Shown one piece after another: positions 1-5,413 of a DNA stretch of 64,000 bases. The notes below the pieces were generated by a model, which searched no databases, was not told the DNA's origin, and saw nothing but the letters and a program-made list of their open reading frames with translations. The position numbers and the translations under genes are program-made. Source of the DNA: Algibacter lectus (GTDB taxonomy: Bacteria > Bacteroidota > Bacteroidia > Flavobacteriales > Flavobacteriaceae). The stretch lies in assembly GCF_900112395.1 (NCBI RefSeq), contig NZ_FOLN01000003.1:1-64000 (forward strand), read 5' to 3'. How positions within the stretch are numbered: position 1 is the first letter of the stretch; every line of letters starts with the position of its first letter.

Positions 1-182
1 AAGTGTATCACGCTACACCTTTAGTCTGAATAATTAACAAACTCCTAACTATTTACAAATTTCAATAAATAAAATGCACTATACACGCCCGCCTTAACAT
101 TTGCCACATTACCCGCAATAAGAATAACATATTAAAATATAACAGCCCTATAAATTAAGAGCGGCAAAACAACAATAACAAG

Positions 183-860
183 ATGACAAAGCAATTATTA
201 TATTACAATCAACAAGCGCACGAGAATTTTAAAATTAATACAGTTCGTTATATCGTAGATATACTACACGATATTAAAAAAGAATTAGAAAATCAAAAAG
301 TAGATACTTCAAAATTTACTTTAGAATACCTAGCCCAAAATAAACCCAGTGAGATTTTTAAGGCCTTTTATACAGCCAAAAGAAATAAAGCAGATAAAGA
401 CTTCGACTATGATAGTTATCTATCTAATTTTAATGTTAATGATAAAAAATTAAAGGAGTTAGAAGAGCTTTATACTAATTTGGTTAATAAAACACATAAA
501 TTCTATCCTATTAATAATGACTTTTATCTTACTTGTGATGCGCTTTACGCTAGAAATTCAAAAATGGAAAAAGCATTAATAAAAGCACCATCAAAGAAAG
601 TTTATTCTATTGATGACTTTCTAAAGATTAGAGGCAATGATTATACTATTGACGTACCAAAAGAATTATATATTTTATATGCTACTAATAAAAACCAGCT
701 AGAAACGATTAAAAATATAGATAATTATATAACGGCTTGCAGAAACCTAAATTTAGATTATAAAACAGCAATGGCACCAGTTAAGGAATTTGTAAATAGC
801 ATGGATCAAGATTTAAAAAGCTATGAGCTAAACTATAATGAAATTTTAACGATCGTTTAA
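183..860 (+). CDS. Hypothetical protein, 225 aa, in the small-gene block left of tRNA-Ala
   Basis: I do not recognise this protein. It is a soluble, lysine- and asparagine-rich sequence of 225 residues without signal peptide or membrane segment. Its N-terminal third (QQAHENFKINTVRYIVDIL onward) looks helical and the middle has a charged helical stretch rich in K, E and L. No catalytic motif is visible. The ATG at 183 is the first in frame and the next gene starts 3 bases after its stop, so it heads a compact run of three small genes (183-1155). The context, tiny genes beside the 3' end of a tRNA gene, suggests mobile-element cargo; that is inference. Reality of the gene is fairly likely from its length in AT-rich DNA; the function is unknown. 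Confidence 0.6.
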   Translation: MTKQLLYYNQQAHENFKINTVRYIVDILHDIKKELENQKVDTSKFTLEYLAQNKPSEIFKAFYTAKRNKADKDFDYDSYLSNFNVNDKKLKELEELYTNLVNKTHKFYPINNDFYLTCDALYARNSKMEKALIKAPSKKVYSIDDFLKIRGNDYTIDVPKELYILYATNKNQLETIKNIDNYITACRNLNLDYKTAMAPVKEFVNSMDQDLKSYELNYNEILTIV

Positions 861-862
861 TT

Positions 863-1015
863 ATGGAATCAAAGCAAGAAATAACATTGACAGCGGCAAC
901 AAAAGCCGCTTTAGAAAACGAAATAGTTAAACATCATTCTTTCGGCTTTAAACCTACTAAAGATGTAACAACGGATAAAGATGGTATGTATCAAATTAAA
1001 ATGATAAAAGCATGA
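863..1015 (+). CDS. Small hypothetical protein, 50 aa
   Basis: A 50-residue reading frame starting 3 bases after the preceding stop and ending in an ATGA overlap with the next small gene, a spacing that argues for real translation coupling. The protein starts MESKQEITLTAATKAALENE and ends with a short beta-like stretch (GMYQIKMIKA). A GFKP element followed by charged residues and a hydrophobic strand is reminiscent of the very small DUF1737-type proteins, but the likeness is weak. No signal peptide or membrane segment. Function unknown; it may be element cargo. It could also be a chance frame, though the tight packing on both sides makes that less likely. Confidence 0.5.
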   Translation: MESKQEITLTAATKAALENEIVKHHSFGFKPTKDVTTDKDGMYQIKMIKA

Positions 1016-1155
1016 TCCAATACAAAGTAATTAAAGCTTATGAGCCCGAAGATTTAGAGAATAAAATAAACAAAATGGCCGCCGATGGTTTTAAAATTTA
1101 CAGTAGTCCGGTTGTTTATGATGCTGGTTTGTTAGTGTTAATGTATAAAAGGTAG
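1012..1155 (+). CDS. Small protein resembling DUF1737, 47 aa
   Basis: A 47-residue frame whose ATG overlaps the stop of the preceding gene (ATGA at 1012-1015). The pattern, a YKV strand, an E-x-LE-x-K helix, then DGFKI and a second hydrophobic strand ending LLVLMYKR, resembles the DUF1737 family of roughly 50-65 residue proteins, which has no known biochemical role. A hairpin followed by a T-rich run lies 26 bases after the stop and would end the three-gene transcript that begins at 183. Family assignment is from memory of the pattern only. If correct, this block carries one or two tandem DUF1737-like proteins. Confidence 0.5.
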   Translation: MIQYKVIKAYEPEDLENKINKMAADGFKIYSSPVVYDAGLLVLMYKR

Positions 1156-1180
1156 TTAGTATTTTCTGTTTGTCGTTAAA

Positions 1181-1222
1181 GGCTTGCTTTATGTATTTAT
1201 AGCAAGTCTTTTTTATTTTTGT
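1181..1222 (+). terminator. Putative factor-independent terminator
   Basis: The arms GCTTGCT and AGCAAGT are separated by about 13 bases and followed by TCTTTTTTATTTTT. It would end the transcript of the small genes 183-1155. Confidence 0.55.
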
Positions 1223-1653
1223 AACAAATTCAAAGTTGTTATATTTATACTAAAGCCAGCGTTAAAGCCTTGTAAATCCTAGCTATTGATAATCATTCTA
1301 AATAATAAGTCTTATTTATAATCATTACAAATAACATCAAATATAACAAGGTTGAAATATGCCCATAGTGAATTTAAAACGCAGGGCAGAACACACTGCC
1401 TTTAATTCTGATGTTTTTTCGCAGTACCTTTTTAAATATCACATTACCAAGTAGTTAAGCTTAAATCAATCTACTAAAAAGTATTAACCATAACCACAAG
1501 CAAAGCACCAACACCACAGCCACCAATATACAAAGTACTTACAGCCTTTTATATACACTTAATACATAATACTTATATAGTTTATCACTTAGTTATATAG
1601 CACGCTTAAAAGAGTTAGAAACTAAATAAAAAAAATATTCCTATATTTAGTAT
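1223..1653 (+). other. Gene-poor AT-rich stretch with one doubtful micro-ORF
   Basis: About 430 bases without a convincing gene. A 31-codon frame runs from ATG 1359 to TAG 1454 (starts MPIVNLKRRAEHTAF), preceded by a purine-rich AACAAGGTTGAA; it could be a micropeptide or chance. A short hairpin (GGCAG/CTGCC, near 1384-1401) lies inside it. The rest is low-complexity AT-rich sequence with no clear promoter or repeat. Confidence 0.3.
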
Positions 1654-1797
1654 ATGTTTGGTAAGAAAAAAAAGGAGTACAAGCAATACGACCCTAACTG
1701 GTGGGTAAAAGAACGCTTGGTAACCGGTTTAATAATTATGCTTATAGTTGGGTTTTGTGTTGGCGCTTATGAGTTAATAAAGATGCTTTTAAAATGA
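1654..1797 (+). CDS. Small single-pass membrane protein, 47 aa
   Basis: A 47-residue frame with a lysine-rich, cytoplasmic-looking N-terminus (MFGKKKKEYKQYD, then PNWWVKERLV) followed by one hydrophobic segment (about residues 24-40, TGLIIMLIVGFCVGAYEL) and a short basic tail. The topology fits a single-pass inner-membrane protein with its N-terminus inside. Its stop overlaps the start of the next gene by ATGA at 1794-1797, which supports real translation. I do not recognise a family. It belongs to the accessory block beside the tRNA gene, and micro membrane proteins of this shape are common in mobile elements, but nothing here shows its role. Confidence 0.5.
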   Translation: MFGKKKKEYKQYDPNWWVKERLVTGLIIMLIVGFCVGAYELIKMLLK

Positions 1798-2021
1798 CCT
1801 TATACGAATTTAATATACTTGATTTAAACGATCGTATGGAAGCCGTAAACCAAAACGGTGTATTTTTAAATAATCTCATTTCAGATACAGAAAAATGCAA
1901 TCTTTACGCAATTGATTTATTTTTTGTTGAGGTGGTTTATAATTCTAGTCTAAACAAGATCACAGAAATAAACAGTTTTAAAACTGGCTATTTACTAGAT
2001 AAGTATTCAAAAAACTTTTAG
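1794..2021 (+). CDS. Hypothetical protein, 75 aa
   Basis: A 75-residue frame beginning MTLYEFNILDLNDRMEAV, overlapping the preceding membrane micropeptide by 4 bases. The protein alternates short strands and turns (NGVFLNN, LYAIDLFFVEVVYN, KITEINSFKTGYLL), a pattern like small proteins found in prophages and conjugative elements that I recall as being of unknown function. No membrane segment or signal peptide. It is the last gene before the tRNA-Ala, 200 bases away and converging with it. The function is unknown; confidence in the gene rests on length and coupling. Confidence 0.55.
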   Translation: MTLYEFNILDLNDRMEAVNQNGVFLNNLISDTEKCNLYAIDLFFVEVVYNSSLNKITEINSFKTGYLLDKYSKNF

Positions 2022-2180
2022 CGGCAAATGATAATATTAAATAATTAGGTTACTAAATATTATTAAGGTTGTGCAAAAAATGTAAAATATGCACCTTTTT
2101 AAAAACATTTTATTTTTTTTAAGACTAACTATTATATTGCTAATTCTTTAAAAGTAGGCAAATTGTGGGCAAGTATAAAA

Positions 2181-2210
2181 ACAAAAAAGGCTTCAATCTC
2201 TTGAAACCCT
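2181..2210 (-). terminator. Terminator downstream of tRNA-Ala
   Basis: On the minus strand the arms GGTTTCAA and TTGAAGCC (one G-T pair) enclose GAGA and are followed by TTTTTT. It lies 12 bases past the tRNA 3' end and fits a factor-independent terminator for the usp/tRNA transcript. Confidence 0.7.
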
Positions 2211-2221
2211 TGTTAAAACTG

Positions 2222-2295
2222 TGGAGAAGATGGGATTCGAACCCACGACCTCTTGACTGCCAGTCAAGCACTCTAGCCAACTGAGCTACATCCCC
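2222..2295 (-). tRNA. tRNA-Ala (anticodon GGC)
   Basis: Read on the minus strand, the sequence folds as a cloverleaf: acceptor GGGGATG with CTTCTCC, D arm GCTC/GAGT, anticodon stem CTTGA/TCAAG with loop CTGGCAG (anticodon GGC), and T arm GTGGG-TTCGAAT-CCCAT. The G3-U70 wobble pair, the main alanine identity element, is present and the discriminator is A. One T-T mismatch occurs at acceptor pair 6-67. CCA is not encoded. It begins 6 bases after the stop of the universal stress protein gene on the same strand, so the two may share a transcript. Its 3' end faces the small-gene block at 1-2021. Confidence 0.93.
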
Positions 2296-2301
2296 GAAAT
2301 A

Positions 2302-3096
2302 TTATTTTAATCCGCGTAATACTAAAACAGGTAAGTTACTATGGAAATCTTTTTTAAGAATGGTATTTTTCTCCCATTTTTTAGCAAAGAAACCACGCTT
2401 ACGGCGCACAACACAAAGCATATCTGGGTTGTGTGAACGGTAATGTTCTAACACCCCTTGAAACGTTGTAGCATTTCCACTTTTAGTAACACTACTAGAT
2501 AAATCTTCTAGAACTTCGTTAACATCAAAATCACCATCGTTATAATGTGGCGTTTTTACTAATAGCAAATGTACATCTGCATTAAACGTGTCTTTTATAG
2601 ATTTTAATGGATTTAAAGCCCTTTTCTTTTTAATAATAGCCGATTTCATAGCTAATAAAACATTGGTAACAGGTTTAAACACATAACCTTCCGGAACAAT
2701 AAGTGCCGGTATATTGGTTTGTTTTATAATTTTACCCGATGTTTTTCCTAAATAAACTTCATCTTTAATAGAGTTAGTTCTAGGTTCAACTAAAATTAAA
2801 TCTACCTCGGCCGTTTTACAAGCTAACTCTAAAGTATTAATTAATTTTCCTTTTAAAACCTTTACAATAACTTCAACATTTTTAGTATCAATTTGCGATA
2901 CCAAGTTATCTAAAAACGCTTTACTTTCACGTTGTATAACATCGTCTACCCTAATCATAGTTCCGGCTTTGGTATACACATTATAAACTTGTACTACAAA
3001 AAGTTTGGCGCCTACGGCTTCAGCAAAATCTACAGCGTACTGTAAATGGCTTTGTGCATTTTTAGACGATCCAACAGGAACTAAAATATTCTTCAT
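2302..3096 (-). CDS. Universal stress protein, UspA family, two-domain
   Basis: This cytoplasmic protein of 264 residues has an N-terminal Usp domain (about residues 1-135) beginning MKNILVPVGSSKNAQSHL, with the alternating strands and helices of the Rossmann-like UspA fold. The ATP-binding tail of the fold is recognisable as GKTSGKIIKQTNIPALIV but does not fully match the usual G-x2-G-x9-G(S/T) spacing. A second, more divergent domain (about 140-264) ends with NLPVLVLRG, like the last strand of a Usp domain. UspA-type proteins are linked to stress survival; the exact ligand here cannot be told. The ATG is well placed, and the stop is 6 bases from the tRNA-Ala. A TACTTTTG element lies 43 bases upstream of the start. 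Confidence 0.88.
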   Translation of the reverse strand: MKNILVPVGSSKNAQSHLQYAVDFAEAVGAKLFVVQVYNVYTKAGTMIRVDDVIQRESKAFLDNLVSQIDTKNVEVIVKVLKGKLINTLELACKTAEVDLILVEPRTNSIKDEVYLGKTSGKIIKQTNIPALIVPEGYVFKPVTNVLLAMKSAIIKKKRALNPLKSIKDTFNADVHLLLVKTPHYNDGDFDVNEVLEDLSSSVTKSGNATTFQGVLEHYRSHNPDMLCVVRRKRGFFAKKWEKNTILKKDFHSNLPVLVLRGLK

Positions 3097-3138
3097 AATA
3101 AACTGATATTATATATTAAATTTGCTGCTTTAAAGAAA

Positions 3139-3146
3139 CAAAAGTA
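3139..3146 (-). promoter_or_regulatory. Putative -7 element for the usp gene
   Basis: On the minus strand this reads TACTTTTG, matching the Bacteroidota -7 consensus TAnnTTTG, 43 bases before the usp start. No clear -33 TTTG is seen at the expected distance, so support is moderate. Confidence 0.4.
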
Positions 3147-3218
3147 AACATTAAAAATGATTCGTGTAAGTGCAAAAACAAAATTGCATGGTAAATATAC
3201 GAAAACCAAGATACCTCT

Positions 3219-4553
3219 GTGAATACAAACATTAGTTTTAAGCACATCAACAAGTTAGCCGTACCAGCATTAATTGCAGGTATAGCCGAACCTATTTTAT
3301 CAATTACCGATACGGCTATTATTGGTAACATCGATGGTAACGCCACAGAGTCTTTGGCTGCCGTTGGTATTGTTGGCACATTTATTTCAATGCTTATTTG
3401 GGTTTTAGGACAAACTAGAAGTGCTATTTCCTCCATAGTATCGCAACATTTAGGCGCTAACAAATTAGATAAAATTAAAAATTTACCAGCCCAAGCCATT
3501 TTTATAATCACCTTACTAAGTGTGCTTATTATATTTGGCACCTACCCTTTTGCCAGATCTATTTTTAAGCTATATAATGCCACAAACATTATTTTAGATT
3601 ATAGCGTAGAGTATTACAGAATTCGTGTTTTTGGCTTTCCTTTTACACTATTTACAATGGCCGTTTTTGGTGTTTTCCGAGGTTTACAAAACACATTTTA
3701 CCCCATGATTATTGCCACTATTGGCGCGTTTCTAAATATTGCTTTAGATTATGCTTTTGTGTTTGGTATAGACAATTACATACCAGCCATGGATATTAAA
3801 GGCGCGGCTTACGGTAGTTTAGTTGCTCAAATTACCATGGCCGTGTTAGCAACTATTTACCTCGTAAAAAAAACCAATATTCCGTTAATACCCACTTTCC
3901 CTTTAAATAAAGAAATCGATAAATTGGTTATCATGATTCTTAACCTATTTGTCCGCACCTTGGCGTTAAATGTTACCTTGTATTTTGCAACACGTTTTGC
4001 CACAGGTTACGGACCAGCGCACATAGCAGCTTATACTATTTGTATCAATTTATGGTTTTTTGCCGCCTTTTTTGTCGATGGTTATGCCAGTGCAGGCAAT
4101 ATACTATCGGGTAAATTATATGGAGAAACGGCTTATGCAACGCTATTAAAACTAAGTAACAAACTTATTCGTTACGGTATAATTGTAGGTATTATGCTAG
4201 CTGTATTTGGAGCTCTTTTTTATTATCCGTTAGGTCGTCTATTTTCTAAAGACCCTGAGGTTTTATCTTTATTTTACAATAGCTTTTGGCTTGTATTAAT
4301 TATGCAACCCTTTTGTGCTTTAGCTTTCATTTTTGATGGTATGTTTAAAGGTTTAGGTAAAATGAAATTTTTAAGAAACGTACTTTTATGCGCCACATCA
4401 CTTGTTTTTCTTCCCGTTTTATTTTGGTTAGATGCGCTAGGCTATAAACTTCATGCTATTTTTATTGCGTTAACCTTTTGGATTATAGCTCGAGGGATTC
4501 CTTTAATTATAAAATTTCGGAAAATATTTATTCCGCTGTCACAAAAATCTTAA
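3219..4553 (+). CDS. MATE family efflux transporter (DinF-like)
   Basis: A 444-residue polytopic membrane protein with about twelve hydrophobic segments arranged as two similar halves, as in multidrug and toxic compound extrusion (MATE) transporters. Family features include the N-terminal PALIAGIAEPILSITDTAIIG (first helix with the ITDTAIIG turn), the GQTRSAISSIVSQHLGA stretch, and a FRGLQNTFYPM loop like the DinF branch's F-R-G-x-x-D/N-T. MATE proteins export organic cations or drugs using Na+ or H+ gradients; the substrate is unknown. The start is GTG at 3219, the only good start before MNTNISFK; the spacing to the divergent usp gene is 122 bases. The stop overlaps a TAACTTTG promoter-like element for the next unit. 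Confidence 0.9.
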   Translation: MNTNISFKHINKLAVPALIAGIAEPILSITDTAIIGNIDGNATESLAAVGIVGTFISMLIWVLGQTRSAISSIVSQHLGANKLDKIKNLPAQAIFIITLLSVLIIFGTYPFARSIFKLYNATNIILDYSVEYYRIRVFGFPFTLFTMAVFGVFRGLQNTFYPMIIATIGAFLNIALDYAFVFGIDNYIPAMDIKGAAYGSLVAQITMAVLATIYLVKKTNIPLIPTFPLNKEIDKLVIMILNLFVRTLALNVTLYFATRFATGYGPAHIAAYTICINLWFFAAFFVDGYASAGNILSGKLYGETAYATLLKLSNKLIRYGIIVGIMLAVFGALFYYPLGRLFSKDPEVLSLFYNSFWLVLIMQPFCALAFIFDGMFKGLGKMKFLRNVLLCATSLVFLPVLFWLDALGYKLHAIFIALTFWIIARGIPLIIKFRKIFIPLSQKS

Positions 4554-4558
4554 CTTTG
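4527..4558 (+). promoter_or_regulatory. Putative promoter of the micropeptide-queD unit
   Basis: A TAACTTTG element (4551-4558) fits the TAnnTTTG -7 consensus, with TTTA (4527-4530) 20 bases upstream as a weak -33 element. It overlaps the stop codon of the MATE gene and lies 27 bases before the ATG at 4586. Confidence 0.5.
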
Positions 4559-4585
4559 GTCAAAATTTAAAACGAAGCAAACACC

Positions 4586-4684
4586 ATGGATATTCTCTCA
4601 TTTATAAGCGGAAACGGATTATTTCTGCTATTAGCCATAGTATTAATCGTTGTTTACGTAGTAAACCGTAGAAAAAGAAGATAA
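4586..4684 (+). CDS. 32-residue membrane micropeptide translationally coupled to queD
   Basis: A 32-codon frame: MDILSFISGNG, then a strongly hydrophobic stretch (LFLLLAIVLIVVYVV, about residues 12-26), then the basic tail NRRKRR. The shape is that of a single-pass inner-membrane micropeptide with a basic cytoplasmic C-terminus. Its TAA stop overlaps the queD start as TAATG (4682-4686), so translation is probably coupled. A promoter-like TAACTTTG lies just upstream. I know of no function for such a peptide; it may localise or regulate the following enzyme, or serve mainly as a leader that sets its translation rate. Too short for most gene finders, but topology and coupling make it plausible. 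Confidence 0.55.
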   Translation: MDILSFISGNGLFLLLAIVLIVVYVVNRRKRR

Positions 4685-5139
4685 TGGGCAATAACATTCG
4701 TATTACAAAAAAATTCGCTTTCGAAACTGGTCATGCTTTATATGGTTACGACGGAAAATGCAAAAACGTACACGGCCATAGTTACAAACTATCTGTAACC
4801 GTAATTGGCCAACCTATTTCAGATAGCACCAACGTAAAATACGGTATGGTTATCGATTTTGGCGATCTTAAAAAAATTGTAAAAGAAGAAATTGTAGATG
4901 TTTTTGATCATGCTACCGTTTTTAATAAAAACACACCACACGTAGAGCTAGCAAAAGAACTTGAAGCTCGCGATCACAACGTTTTATTGGTAGATTACCA
5001 ACCAACAAGTGAAATGATGGTTATGGATTTTGCAAAAAAAATCAAGAACCGTTTACCAAAACATATCAGTTTACATTCATTAAAATTACAAGAAACCGAT
5101 AGCTCTTTTGCGCAATGGTTTGCTTCCGATAATATTTAG
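4684..5139 (+). CDS. queD: 6-carboxytetrahydropterin synthase (QueD) / PTPS family
   Basis: A 151-residue enzyme of the 6-pyruvoyl-tetrahydropterin synthase fold. QueD converts dihydroneopterin triphosphate to 6-carboxy-tetrahydropterin in the route to preQ0 and queuosine. Visible residues: zinc ligands His17, His30 and His32 (FETGHALYGYDGKCKNVHGH), catalytic Cys26 in the C-x3-HGH arrangement used by QueD, the Asp75-His76 pair, and a conserved Glu in the C-terminal LQETDSS segment. The extra residues between about 85 and 105 are usual for Bacteroidota members. The start ATG overlaps the stop of the 32-residue membrane peptide. A dispersed repeat begins at its very stop codon. The branch PTPS versus QueD is favoured as QueD by the Cys position; other queuosine genes are not in the window. 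Confidence 0.88.
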   Translation: MGNNIRITKKFAFETGHALYGYDGKCKNVHGHSYKLSVTVIGQPISDSTNVKYGMVIDFGDLKKIVKEEIVDVFDHATVFNKNTPHVELAKELEARDHNVLLVDYQPTSEMMVMDFAKKIKNRLPKHISLHSLKLQETDSSFAQWFASDNI

Positions 5140-5221
5140 GGCGTTACCCAAAAGGGTCGGGCTTTCACTACTCGCTCCTCCTAAGGTCGGGAGCTCAAAC
5201 ACGCCGTTCAATCCCTAACGC
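5139..5221 (+). repeat. Dispersed intergenic repeat, copy A
   Basis: An 83-base element starting GGGCGTTACC, containing GGGTCGGGCTTTC and CTCCTCC, and ending CAATCCCTAACGC. The ends carry a short inverted repeat (GCGTTA/TAACGC). An opposite-strand copy with the same ordered blocks lies at 17596-17683. I recall similar GTCGGGCTTT repeats between genes of other flavobacteria. It begins exactly at the queD stop codon. Confidence 0.75.
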
Positions 5222-5413
5222 GAGTATTTGCTGTACATGCAACTCAAGTTAATCGGGTGTTTTTAGAAATTTAATTTAAACTCATTTTTTTTTATAAAAC
5301 CAAATTCATTTTAATAGATAAAAGGTTTAAATCCAAAAAGATGCTTATTTTTACCTCGCTATATAATAATAGCCTGAGTTTCTTGTTATTATTTTAGACT
5401 AAAAACACCAGCA

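Noticed and set aside
3116-3541. 141-codon frame on the minus strand
   Set aside because: It lies antisense to the start of the MATE gene and across the divergent promoter region; it has cysteine- and proline-rich composition typical of a shadow frame.
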